A stretch of 64,000 bases of DNA from Portulaca oleracea (taxonomy: Eukaryota > Streptophyta > Magnoliopsida > Caryophyllales > Portulacaceae). Positions 21,357 through 33,179 of the stretch are shown piece by piece. The position numbers and the translations under genes are program-made. Positions within the stretch are counted from its first letter, which is position 1, and every line of letters begins with the position of its first letter. The DNA is taken from assembly GCA_029582165.1 (NCBI GenBank), contig CM055868.1, positions 25,574,891 to 25,638,890 of the forward strand. Reading direction: 5' to 3'. The notes beneath the pieces were generated by a model that did not search any database, was not told the DNA's origin, and was given only the letters and a program-made list of their open reading frames with translations.

Positions 21357-24300
21357 CCTATTGAATTCGCGCACAAAATAGTAAATTTAAATGTGAACAT
21401 AAACTACAAGGTGAGTTCCTTGTTATTATATTATATTTAAAGATAAAATACTAACCTAGTAATTAATTATTATATTTAAGGGCGAAAGAATAAATTCGTG
21501 TGTGAACACAAGCTAGCAGACCTAGTTTCACAACACAAAACACATCCTTTTCTACTTGATAAGGATATTTCAGCTTAGAAGCTGCATTGAACTAGTATCC
21601 CTGTTCTTGAAATAGTCCCTTGAGTTCCATCAACAAGTAAAATTCAATTTCACCCCTCATTTGGTGTTGGGATCCTATACCTAGCCAATTTCTTGGACTA
21701 AAATGCCTAGACTTTTTAATTAAGCTTTAAACTTGAAAATAAGCTCAAAACCACTTGAATTATTAGTACCTAGGATACTGGACACTTAATACCTTAATTA
21801 GGTTTAAAGAGTATCCTATGAGCTAATGATGTAGCTTACATAAGTATGATCAAGTGAGAAACAGTGAGCTTATCACTTAAATTAAATTAAGTAGAGCTTT
21901 TCGCAAAAACCATCTTAAGTAAAGACTACCCCACAATTATAAGAGTGAGGGGGGACATGGAAAACATCATCCTTCTCGGGTTGATAACCTTTCCTTTACC
22001 ATGAACACTTTGAGAATATTTGAACCAAATCTAAAGAGAGAGATCCCACTTACTCTTTCTTCCTCAAATTTGATTGTCTTATTTTCATAGTCCGGTTCTC
22101 AGAAAAAGACAATTTTAACTATTTAAAAGTATACATTACATTCCTATATAAAGTTCCATTAAATTCATTGTAAAAGCATTACTTACACAAAATAAGTTTT
22201 AAGGCTTTTGAAAATCATGGTCTACGTAACAAGAATGATGCTTTTATTTTGAAAGAGTCGTCACACAAATTTTTAAGAAGAAAAGTCGAGAAAACCTAAG
22301 ATAAACACCTCTCCTGTGAATTAGATTACCAAGTTCGGGGGTAAGCTGATGGACTCGAAAGGGGAAGACCTTTGAATCTTCCTCACACTTAAGGAAAGAC
22401 TACTAGAAGTTTAAAACTATGTTTTTATAAGATTTGGAAGGGAGATAATGTCAGATGCTACATCTTAAAATCATTCAATCATGCATTAAAATGGAAGAAG
22501 AAAGACATATCATATTATTACACAAATCAAAGAATAATTACATAAAAAGTATAGGCATGAAATTATACCTAACCCAAGAAGAACCTGGAACTTTTTTCCG
22601 GCCTCAAATGCCATTTATCTTCAAATACCAAGTGACCAGTCTGGATGTTTTTGTGGTTTTTTGGAATGTTTTACATGTGCTTTTTGTAGTTGCTTTGTGG
22701 TGTTTATGAATTGGATAAAAAGGTGAAAGGACGATAGGAATGAAATGAGATGTGCTTGGTTGATAAGAATGGTAAGATAAGATGGTGGAGATAATGAGAG
22801 AATGATGAAGATACTGAGAGAATAATAAGATGGTGAAAGAATGAGTGAGTAAGGTGATGAAATGGTAAGAATAAGGTGATGAGTTGATGAGGGAAAATGA
22901 GATGAAGATTTCGTGTCCTGCTAAGGCAGAAACATGATCCTATTTATTAGTTTTTCATGTAGACATTCGTCCAAGTTGGAGCTCTAAGATTACATAGTAA
23001 TTTCAGATGTCATGGACACCATGTAATCACCAGTGTAACACGTGGTTGAATGGACGGTAGGGTCACCAAGGGGGGTGCTTTTGCCTCGTGTAGTTTGCTC
23101 GTTCATTCGAAACGTTATGAAATTCTGACTTTGGACGGTGCTTTGACTGTGATGTAAGGGATAACTATTGATGGCTGGGCCTTGCTAGCCATTAGACGCG
23201 TTAATGGATTTTTGGCTTTTGCGTGAATTTTAGGCTTTTCATGAGTTTTTTTTCTAATTCTTTTTAAGGGTTTTAATGGTTTTTCGTACATAACTTAATA
23301 GGCATGGCTTGGCTTGGCTTTCCTGGTCCTTTATTTCTCCTATTCCTAATAATGAAGAATACAAGAAAATATAAAATACTACAAACGCACATAAAAATAC
23401 ATATTAAACAAAGCAAAAATCACAATGTCTGCACGTCTCATCTTTCTCGTCTTCATCGTCATCGTCGACATTGAGTCCAACGTGTTTCCTTACTTGTTGA
23501 CTGCTCCTATGATGTTGCCAATGGTGTTTTGCTATTGTTCGACCCTCCTAGCAGGTTGGGCCTCTATTTCCTTGATAAACTTCCTTTGATGAGCCACCTG
23601 TTTTTTAATTAGTTTGTTTTAATGAGCCTCTTGGTCTTCGATTAGTTTGTGTTTTTGTCCAACTTTTTCTCCTATTTTCGTGAAGCGATAATCACGAGGA
23701 AAGTGATGGCCTAGGTCTTTGGCAGACAAAACCTACTATTCGCTTGATTCTCGGAAGTGGTATCAGACATGTTGAAATTGATCTTGAGGCTTGTCCTGGT
23801 AGGAGGTACAGAGACGTTGTTAAGGTTACGAATGATCCTTCCTACGGCAAGACCACGAATACAAGCTCGACTTGGAGATTCTATGTTTCTTGTATGAAAA
23901 ATTCTCTCGTCACTAGCTAACCTTAACACTGATTATCTCATGCATGTATGACCTACGGACTTATATGGGACTCTTGGGAGTGTCCTGACAATGTTCAATT
24001 TACCCGAGTAAATAAATCAAATCAATTTAGGGATTATATGTCTTTGTTAGAATTCCCCTTAGTTAGTAATCAAATGGTTTCATCACACCCATATTATTTT
24101 GTCCAACAAGGCCACACAAGTCAACACCTTGAAGGCAATGTGTATGTTGAAACAAGTTAGGGACAATATGGTATTGATCCGGGAATGCATGGAAGTAACT
24201 TTTTGGGGAAATCTGACTACACGAACGGTGGCCATGCCATAGTCTGTGGCAAGCTTAAAAGCATCGGAGTTTATGGACCCGCTCGTCCGCTCACTTTGAA

Positions 24301-24540
24301 GAACCATTACACCTTCTCCAAGGGTGGGGTGGTGAGTATTAAGTTAGCAAGGCTACAACGAGTCATCAATTGTCGGGAAACGAGGAGGATCGGAAAGTTC
24401 CACCAGCCCCGGGGGTACTCGAGATCGTACCGCGCCATCCCGAGACGAGGAACTACATGATATTGGGGTCCGAGAATGGTCCCAAGTCAAGTCAATACCA
24501 GGCGGAGAAGAGCGGAGCAAGGAAGCCTGGGCAGTAGGGT
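21357..24540. other. No gene recognised
   Basis: About 3.2 kb of unassigned DNA. GATGA/GAGAATGA-rich low complexity occurs at 22720-22910. On the minus strand an ATG near 23764 opens a short Ser/Asn-rich frame that could be a gag start, but nothing supports it further. Near 24170-24460 a plus-strand frame of about 90 codons shows no domain. Part of 24350-24540 may be the U3 of the old Gypsy LTR that follows. Confidence 0.3.
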
Positions 24541-25313
24541 GTAGCGCCCGCTACAGCCCATGTCGCGCCCGCCACATCACTAGGCACGCCCGCAGTGCCC
24601 GTTACATCGCGTGTAGCACCCGCTACAAGCGCTGGGCAAGATTTTGGCTGGGTTTGCGGAGAAACGCTGCCAGCGTTCGTGCCAGAGAACTCCCACTTTC
24701 ACGCCAAAGGAAAAACGCTGTCAGGGGACCAGAAACCGCTGGCAGCCCCTCTTTCTACCATTTGGTCACGCCCGCGACAGCCTGGTGCCGCCAGCCGACT
24801 TCGGCTGGTCTTCTTTGCGATGATCGCCAGCCCCATCTCGACCGCGCCGACCCTTCGCCGCTACCGAGTCGTCACTACGTCCGTTGGTCGTTAATGCCCA
24901 CAAACGTCCTGTACCGCCCGCGACGGCCACTGATCCTGCACGTGATTCGTAGTTAAAACGTTGTGTTTTAATTTTAAAACCCCATTTGTATAAATACCCC
25001 CTTCCAACGTGTTTTGGCAGTTTTCCCGATATTGATGTTATGCTTATGCATTGTAGGGTTTTTCCCTAGTTTTCTCTCAAACCTTGTCATCTTTATCCAA
25101 TCAATTTGTCGGTGATTCTAGTCATTCTTTTAGTGATTATTAGTGGATTTTCCTAGATAATCATGGTGGGGTGTTAGGCCTAGGGTTGTGTACTCTCCTT
25201 GCCCAAGGTCATATCCACTCTTTTGGTGTTCAAGGCTATTGTTCTTGTTGAATATTGATTCCATTCATTCATTCATTCATGTTAATCTTCATCCCCTCCA
25301 CGCGACGAAAACA
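24541..25313 (+). repeat. LTR (5') of an old Gypsy element, left boundary uncertain
   Basis: It is followed by a primer site at 25321. Its downstream half (about 24980-25250) is homologous to 32900-33170, sharing phrases such as GGGGTGTTAGGCCT and CCAAGGTCATATC. A TATAAATA-like box lies near 24990. The U3 part (24541-24625) carries short palindromic GC-rich words like GTAGCGCCCGCTAC. The exact end is unclear; ACA at 25311-25313 is the nearest plausible terminus. Confidence 0.6.
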
Positions 25314-25320
25314 CTCTATC

Positions 25321-25333
25321 TGGTATCAGAGCT
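25321..25333 (+). promoter_or_regulatory. Old Gypsy primer binding site, initiator tRNA-Met
   Basis: TGGTATCAGAGCT, 12 of 13 bases complementary to plant initiator tRNA-Met. Confidence 0.8.
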
Positions 25334-25652
25334 CAAGGTTTGTTCTAGCTTGAATTTTGTTCATTGTTCTTGCAAGTAGAGTTCTCTATTGTTGTACAAA
25401 TATTGGTGTTCCCCATTCCATGTGAATCCAAGAGTGTTGGAACACATTGTATTGTGTTTGTATTTTTTGATTTTGAAGTCATTTGGAGCATTGAGGAGAA
25501 GTTGGAAAATAGTGCCCGGAAGGTGTTCGATGAAATGTCCAAGTGAGAAAAACACAAAGAACCCTTAGCAAAACACTAGCCAACTACAAGAAAACCCCCA
25601 CACTCCACAAAATATCCTAAATACATACCGTACTTCACCTTTTTCCCTTGAA

Positions 25653-25666
25653 ATGGACAAAGAAGC
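25653..25666 (+). pseudogene. Start of old Gypsy gag, cut by the CRM-like element
   Basis: ATG at 25653 reads MDKEA and joins, across the inserted element and one GAAGC duplication, to 31674 onward. The leader 25334-25652 holds nothing recognisable. Confidence 0.5.
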
Positions 25667-26391
25667 TGATGCATATCATACTTCAATGCATCAAGAAGAA
25701 GCACTGAAGGACCTTACCAGCCTGCTACAAACTGTTTCAAGTGGTTATGGCGCGAATATCTCCAAAGCTAAAGGACTTTTGAGCTCCTTATCTCAAGAGT
25801 CTTGAAGTTCTCATTTAGCTATGTGAAAGGGTTATTCCTTATGTACATTTTGGCTTTTGAATCTTTAGTATTGGAGTTGTATTTTAGGAGATATTGTATT
25901 TTCTTTAAAGGGCCTTTGTTGTCAGTGTCGCCTAAAGGGCCTTGCCGGGTAGACGTGGCCTTTGCTGGCCTTGCTGGGGTGACGCGCCTATAGGGAGGGG
26001 TTTTTCTATTCCTATAAATAGACCCCTTGGGTCCTTTGTAATCATAATTCATTCATATTGAAATAAACACAAATCTCTCTAAAGTTGATGCTTTAGTTTC
26101 TCTCTAGTCTTTGGCTAGAAAACGAATTGCCTTTGGGTTTTTCGTGTGAAATCTTCTCTTCTAATCCAAGATTGAGCATTCTTGGGTGGTGACAGGAGGA
26201 GTAGGAGCTCTTGAAGATTGTGGTGTGTCTGTATCAATCCGAAGAGTTTCGTTGCTCAATTCTATCAAAGTTTCCGCTGTTCAGTTCATTGTAAAGGTCC
26301 TTATCTGATTCATCTCTTGCAAGTTCTTACTTGTGTTTTGATCCGTGTTCTTTCTTGGCATTTTGGTTGTCTTGTGATCCATTATGCATCA
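25667..26391 (+). repeat. CRM-like 5' LTR
   Basis: TGATGCAT...ATGCATCA, 725 bp. TATA box TATAAATA at 26013-26020. The first 140 bp also contain the last codons of Pol, as in the 3' copy. Confidence 0.95.
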
Positions 26392-26394
26392 ATT

Positions 26395-26407
26395 TGGTAT
26401 CAGAGCC
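26395..26407 (+). promoter_or_regulatory. CRM-like primer binding site, initiator tRNA-Met
   Basis: TGGTATCAGAGCC, 13 of 13 complementary to plant initiator tRNA-Met, three bases after the LTR. Confidence 0.93.
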
Positions 26408-26643
26408 ATGTTTAGATGAATCCTTTGTTTCTTGCATGAATCTTGGACCTTGTTTTGTCACAAAACCACATAAACCCCACGTTATACACGCCCCTTTTGA
26501 TAGTTCTTCCAAGAACTCATCAAGAACCCATCAAGAACTCATAAAGAACCCATAGCTCCTCAAAGAACCCTCGTCCTAAACACAAACCAAGCCCAAATCC
26601 GTCCCTTTCCCTCGTGAGTCATATGACATCAAGTTGATTTCTA

Positions 26644-29600
26644 ATGGCAAACGATGAATCCAAATCAAATGAGGTTTATGAACTTGAGCAACAAATAGCA
26701 TTTTTGCGTGTGCAATTGGGTAAACAAATGGAAGAAAACAGAATGTTACGTGAAGGAACCTTACGTGATGGTGTCTCGTCACAAGGTGAAGGTAGTTCAA
26801 AGTCTAAAAGGCATGAACGTTTGGATTTTAAAGTCGAAATTCCCGAATTTGATGGTAGTTTGAATGTAGAAGATTATCTTGATTGGATACATACGGTTGA
26901 ACGTGTTTTTGAGTTGAAAGAATGTAGTGATGATCTCAAAGTGAAGTATGTGGCCTTGAAATTGAGAAAACATGCTAGTATTTGGTGGACTAACCTTCAA
27001 AAGAAGAGAGTTGCAAAAGGAAAAGAAAAGATCCGTTCTTGGGATAAGATGAAGTCAAAGTTGCAATCCAAGTTCCTTCCCCAATCATACGTTGAAGACA
27101 ACTACTACAAGTTGCAAAAGCTTGTCCAAGGCTCTAAATCGGTGGAAGAATACACAAGGGAGTTTGAACATCTCCTTTGGCGTTGTGATCTCAAGGAAAA
27201 GGAACCACAAATTCTGGTACGTTACTTGATTGGTTTGAATGATTGGATACGTCATATAGTTGAATTACATTCATATGAATCTCTTGATGAGCTAAGTAAC
27301 TTGGCTATGAAAGTGGAAAGGCAAAGAAAAGAAAGAGCCAAGGAACCGCAAAGGACGTTCCCAAACACATCCAAACCCTATACCCAACGTCCTTATCCCC
27401 AAACACAATCAAAAGCTCCACAAAATCAGCCCCCATCCTCCCTTAAACCCTACGCCAAACCCACATTAAACCAGCCACAAAATCCCCCACCCAAAACCCA
27501 AGTCCAAGAACCAAGGACATTACAACCCAGAAGATGTTTTAGGTGCCAAGGATTGGGTCATATTGCATCCGAATGTCCTAACAAGCGCACGGTTTCTCTT
27601 GTTGAATATCAAAGTGCTTTGTTTGTTGAACCAAGCTTGTATGAAAGTGAACATGAAGTGGAACCTTGTGAGCTTGCCGAAAATGAGGAGGATAATGATG
27701 AGGAGGTTGAGCAAGCGGATGAAGGTGAATTGTTGGTGCTTAGAAGGGCGTTAAGTATGGCTTCTACCCCAAATGACATGGAGCAACGTGAGAATATATT
27801 CCATACTAGGTGTACCGTTCAAGGAAAGGTATGCTCTCTTATAATTGATGGAGGTAGTTGTACTTATGCCGCCTACTACAATGGTAGAAAAGTGAATGGA
27901 TGTAAGTTCTCATCCATCTCCTTATAATATTCAATGGTTAAGCCATGGGAAGGGCATTAGAGTTGATAAACGTGTATTAGTCTCATTGTCCATTGGGAAG
28001 AATTATAAAGATGATGTATGGTGTGATGTAATACCCATGGATGCTTGTCATATTTTGTTTGGTAGACCGTGGCTTTTGATAGGTATGTCACTCATGATGG
28101 AAGATTGAATACCTACTCATTCGTCATCAAGAAGAAGATAACATTGGCACCATTGCCCCCTTCTTCTATTCGGCCTCCACCAACAAAAGAGAAAGAAAAG
28201 GAGACTAACATTGTATCCTTACTAAAGGCAGAACAACATGAATTCTATGAGCAAAAAGAGTTGATATTGGCAGATATCCAAGAAGAACAAGCTTCCCCAA
28301 CTCATGAACGTCCTCGGCTCTCGCCCCTGATGAGGAGGTTTGGTCATTTGTTTCCAAAAGAAATGCCCCAAGGATTGCCACCAAGAAGGGACATTGAACA
28401 CAAGATTGATCTCATTCCGGGAACCACATTACCAAATAAGCAAGCCTATCGAATGAACCCCAAGGAATCCCATGAGGTTCAAAGGCAAGTTGATGAGCTA
28501 CTCCAAAAGGGCCTTATCCGTCCAAGTATGAGTCCATGTGCCGTCCCAGTGTTACTTGTTCCAAAGAAAGATGGTACCCAACGTATGTGCATGGATTGTA
28601 GGTCCATCAACAAAATCACCATCAAATATCGTTTTCCCATTCCATGTCTGGAGGACCTTCTTGATGAACTTTATGGAAGTGTTGTGTTTTCAAAGATTGA
28701 TTTGAAAAGTGGATATCATCAAATTCGCATATGTGAAGGAGATGAATGGAAAGCGGCTTTCAAGACTAAAGAAGGTTTATATGAATGGTTAGTAATGCTC
28801 TTTGGTCTAACGAATGCTCCTTCTACTTTTATGAGGTTAATGAATCATGTATTGAAACCTTTGATTGGAAAGTGTGTTGTTGTATATTTTGATGACATAC
28901 TTGTATATAGTAGAAGTGAGAATGACCATATAAAGCACTTAGAGCTAGTTTTGTATATCTTGGAGAAAGAAAAGCTCTACGCCAACTTGGAGAAGTGCTC
29001 GTTCTTTTCACCCAAGGTCATCTTCCTTGGATATGTGCTCTCCAAAAATGGGATTCAAGTAGATGAAGGAAAGGTCAAAGCTATCCAAGAATGGCCAACA
29101 CCAACTAGTATACATGAGGTACGATCATTTCATGGATTAGCTTCATTTTATAGAAGGTTTATCAAGAATTTCTCTACTATTTTGGCTCCTATGACTGAGT
29201 TGTCGAAGCAAAGGGAGTTTACATGGAATAAAAACGCTCAATTGGCGTTTGAAGGTATCAAAGAGAAGTTATGTAACGCACCTCTTCTAGCCTTGCCATG
29301 TTTTGACAAAGTATTTGAAGTAGAAGTGGATGCTAGTGGAGTTGGCATTGGTGCCATCCTTACACAAGAGGGAAGGCCAATAGCCTACTTTAGCGAGAAG
29401 TTGAATGATGCCAAAAGGAATTTTAGTACATATGACAAGGAGTTCTATGCCATTATAAGAGCTCTTGAGCATTGGAGGCATTATCTACTAAGTGGAGAGT
29501 TTATTCTACATAGTGATCATGAAGCTCTCAAGTTTATCCAAGGCCAACACAAGCTTAACCCACGACATGCAAAATGGGTTGAATTTATGCAAGCTTTTGA

Positions 29601-31087
29601 TTTGTGATCAAGCATAAGGTAGGCATTTGAACAAGGGCGCTGATGCTCTATCACGAAGGTACTTACTTACATATGTTCTTGATTCTAACATTGCTGGATT
29701 TGAGCATATCAAGGACCTTTATCAAGATGATCAAGATTTCAAAGAAGTATATGTTTTAGCGAAGAAACATCCTCATGAAATGTTTCATATCGAAGATGGT
29801 TTCTTATTCAAAGGAAATCAATTATGTATACCAAGGACCTCATTGCGCGAATTGTTGATTCAAGAAGTTCATGGAGGTGCCTTAGCGGGTCATTTTGGTA
29901 TAGAAGACTTATTTGATGTTGAGAGATTATTACTTTTGGCCTAGCATGGTGAAGGATGTTGAGCATATTGTTAAGAGATGTGGTACTTGCAACCTTGCCA
30001 AGTCACATGTATTACCTCAAGGCTTATATACACCGCTACCTATTCCATATCACCCTTGGGAAGATGTGAGTTTAGACTTCATTGTGGGTCTACCTAGAAC
30101 TCAAAGAGGTAAGGATTCTATTATGGTGGTTGTAGATCGATTTTCAAAGATGGCGCATTTTGTACCTTGCAACACTACATATGATGCTACGAAAGTTGCT
30201 ACCTTATATTTTGATGAAATTGTGAAGTTGCATGGTATACCCAAGACTATGGTGAGTGATAGAGATTCTAAGTTTCTAAGTCATTTTTGGGTTACTCTTT
30301 GGAAGAAAATGGGAACAAGGCTTAAGTTTAGCACGGCTTGTCATCCACAAACGGATGGACAAACGGAGGTAGTCAATCGAACCTTGGGAGCCTTGTTGAG
30401 GACATTGGTGAATAAAGAAAAGAAGAGTTGGGATACTTTGTTGAGCATTGCCGAGTTTGCTTATAATAGAAGTCCTAATCGTCTCTGAAGTTATCTCCAT
30501 TTGAAGTTGTCTATGGAAGAAATCCTCTTAAACCCATGGATTTATCTCCTATCTCTACATCTACGAAGTTTAGCTTTGAAGCAAGTAAAAGAGTAGAGGA
30601 GATTAAGAAGTTGCATGAGGAAGTTCGTGAGAAGATTAAGAGATATACTCAAAAGGTTGAAGAGAAAGTGAATCAAAAGAGGAAGAAGGTTATCTTTAAG
30701 CCTGGAGATTTAGTATGGTTACACTTGAAGAAAGAGAGATTTCCAAGTAAGAGAAAAGGGAAATTGAAACCGAGAGGTGAAGGTCCTTATGAGATCTTAG
30801 AAAGACTTGGTGATAACGCTTATCGTTTGAAGATGGAAGATGAGTATGAAGGAAGTTGTACTTTCAATGTGTGTGATCTTAAGCCCTATTATAATGAAGA
30901 TGACGAAATTCCAAGTTTGAGGGCAAACTCTTTTCAAGAAAGGGAGAATGATGCATATCATACTTCAATGCATCAAGAAGAAGCACTGAAGGACCTTACC
31001 AGCCTGCTACAAACTGTTTCAAGTGGTTATGGCGCGAATATCTCCAAAGCTAAAGGACTTTTGAGCTCCTTATCTCAAGAGTCTTGA
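26644..31087 (+). pseudogene. CRM-like gag-pol polyprotein with frameshifts
   Basis: ATG at 26644. A capsid-like retrotransposon gag domain (residues about 60-220) is followed by a CX2CX4HX4C zinc knuckle at 27535-27576 and the protease motif DGGS at 27847-27858. RT has YFDD at 28885-28896; RNase H has VDAS and KEFYAI. Integrase has an HHCC zinc site near 29866-29990, D at 30075, D at 30258 and E at 30366 (D,D35E). The C-terminus (GDLVWLHLKKE, then NVCDLKPYY) crosses into the 3' LTR and stops at 31085. Frame is lost near 27890, 28075, 29606, 29620, 29908 and 30485, mostly by single-base changes in short runs. All catalytic residues survive, so the parent copy was active recently. Confidence 0.93.
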
Positions 31088-31673
31088 AGTTCTCATTTAG
31101 CTATGTGAAAGGGTTATTCCTTATGTACATTTTGGCTTTTGAATCTTTAGTATTGGAGTTGTATTTTAGGAGATATTGTATTTTCTTTAAAGGGCCTTTG
31201 TTGTCAGTGTTGCCTAAAGGGCCTTGCCGGGTAGACGTGGCCTTTGCTGGCCTTGCTGGGGTGACGCGCCTATAGGGAGGGGTTTTTCTATTCCTATAAA
31301 TAGACCCCTTGGGTCCTTTGTAATCATAATTCATTCATATTGAAATAAACACAAATCTCTCTAAAGTTGATGCTTTAGTTTCTCTCTAGTCTTTGGCTAG
31401 AAAACGAATTACCTTTGGGATTTTCGTGTGAAATCTTCTCTTCTAATCCAAGATTGAGCATTCTTGGGTGGTGACAGGAGGAGTAGGAGCTCTTGAAGAT
31501 TGTGGTGTGTCTGTATCAATCCGAAGAGTTTCCTTGCTCAATTCTATCAAAGTTTCCGCTGTTCTGTTCATTGTAAAGGTCCTTATCTGATTCATCTCTT
31601 GCAAGTTCTTACTTGTGTTTTGATCCGTGTTCTTTCTTGGCATTTTGGTTGTCTTGTGATCCATTATGCATCA
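30949..31673 (+). repeat. CRM-like 3' LTR
   Basis: 725 bp, preceded by purine tract AAGGGAGAA. About five substitutions from the 5' LTR, for example GTGTCGCC versus GTGTTGCC and TTTCGTTGC versus TTTCCTTGC. TATA box at 31295-31302. Confidence 0.95.
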
Positions 31674-32510
31674 GAAGCTAGCTCCACTCGAGAGGAATGA
31701 AGCCACCGGGTTAGTCCCTGAGCTCGAACACTCGAGAACTGAATCACCACCTTTGACAATCGATTCTCCACCTACGAGCACACCCTTGAGACCCTTGTGG
31801 AACAGATGGACAATCTCGCCCAAGAGCGTCCAAGACGACCACGAGTCGAATGTCGGAGGCCCGCCCAAAGCCCTATCCGTCCTCCTCCTACCTTTGAGTC
31901 GTGTGACGATGCTAGAGGCTACCCTCGACGCTGACCTCGTTAGGAAGTGTGTGATAGGTCCCCTCGTGACGACATTCAAGATGTCAAGATCGACATTTGG
32001 AGTTCAATGGTTCTAGTGACCCCAACGAATATCTTGAATGGGTCCAAATGACGGAAAGAATCTTTGAAACGAAAGAGTACAACGATGAGAAAGCCGTCAA
32101 GATCGCCAAATTGAGACTCACCAAAGCTGCTTCACTTTGGTTTGAGAATGTTAAGGCGCAACGGGCTCGGGAAGGTCGGGCGAGAATTACCACTTGGTCA
32201 CGGCTCAAGCAATTGATGAACCATTGTTTCTTGCCCAACACATACGAGCAGGATGTCTAGAGGAAGCTTGAAGCATATCAGGATAAGGCTCGAGCCTCGA
32301 GATCCATGGTTTCGAAGTCTATCCGCGCCCCCTCCCGAGAACACGAGCGAAGCAACTCCAAGATCGAGTGTGAAGTCCATTTCAAGGTGGACCCGGGGCC
32401 TTGGAGTGGTATTCGGGTCATCACCGGGTGCGGTATCCACTTCAAATGGGATCCCGGACCATGGGAGTGGAGCTACGGGTCCTCATCGGGACCTACTTCA
32501 GGCCTTTAAA
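31674..32510 (+). pseudogene. Gag fragment of the old Gypsy element
   Basis: After a degraded start with stops, a clear retrotransposon gag segment appears at 31990-32250: DPNEYLEWVQ, then KIAKLRLTKAASLWFENVK and TWSRLKQLMNHCFLP. This matches the layout of the same domain in the CRM-like gag (EDYLDWIH, KLRKHASIWWTNL). A stop at 32258 and unrelated proline/glycine text follow. Protease and pol are missing. Confidence 0.8.
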
Positions 32511-32566
32511 AGGGTTTAAAGTCCGTCGGCAAGAATAAGCGCAAACGGGTCAACGTGGGTTGTTGG

Positions 32567-33176
32567 AATGGACGTGCCTTCACTCTTAGTGTCATAACTC
32601 CTTCAATACAACTCCTATGGGTTTCAAATTTTGCAAGTTTAAAGTACACACGGCGAGCGTTCCATCGATATCTTATGGTCCTAAAATGAAGTCTGAATGA
32701 AGATGTTGTGCGCGTTCGAAGTCGGCAGGAAAAACTGCCCCAAAAGATTGTCACGCTCGCGACGCATTGGTCGCACCCGTTACTTTTCGCTGCCCAGATG
32801 ACGCTGCTGCATCCAGAAGGATGCGCACCCGCGATGTGTGGATTCGCACCCGCGACCCTCCCCTGTCTAGTTGCTGCGGCTTCGTCCGTCCGCTGCGTAG
32901 CTTATTTTCTAGATAGTTTTTTGGCTGAATATGAATATGATGCTTAAGCATTCTTAGGCTTTCTCCCTTGTTTTCTCAAAAATCTTATTATCTAAACTTC
33001 CCTTCAATCCTTCTTTTTACTTTATACAATAGATTATTGGTGGTGTTAGCAAGTCATCCCTTTATAAATTAGTGGTGGATTACCTTTAGCTAATCATGGC
33101 GGGGTGTTAGGCCTTTGGTCGTGGAATTTCATTTATCCAAGGTCATATCTAAGCGTCTTTGTGTTCAAGCTATTTG
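32567..33176 (+). repeat. Probable 3' LTR of the old Gypsy element, truncated
   Basis: About 32900-33170 is homologous to 24980-25250. Upstream it holds a 170-bp module (32567-32737) that reappears in the LTR at 62382-63762. The end present in the 5' copy is missing; the sequence joins Tat-type pol relic at about 33180. Confidence 0.6.
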
Positions 33177-33179
33177 ATT

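Larger units (their letters stand above)
25667..31673 (+). mobile_element. Young Ty3/Gypsy LTR retrotransposon, CRM-like
   Basis: Two 725-bp LTRs (25667-26391 and 30949-31673) begin TGATGCAT and end ATGCATCA, with identical target duplications GAAGC at 25662-25666 and 31674-31678. I count about five mismatches between the LTRs, so insertion is recent. Order is gag, protease, RT, RNase H, integrase. The pol frame runs on into the 3' LTR, and the LTR starts TGATG after a GGGAGAA tract, both usual for the CRM centromeric clade; that assignment is inference. Pol carries several one-base frameshifts. Confidence 0.93.

Noticed and set aside
22455..22709. An 84-codon gene
   Set aside because: No homology-like motif, no supporting context and composition like the flanking non-coding DNA.
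26797..27000. Minus-strand frames within gag and pol (also 28829-29011, 29287-29481)
   Set aside because: They are antisense shadows of the well-supported plus-strand polyprotein.
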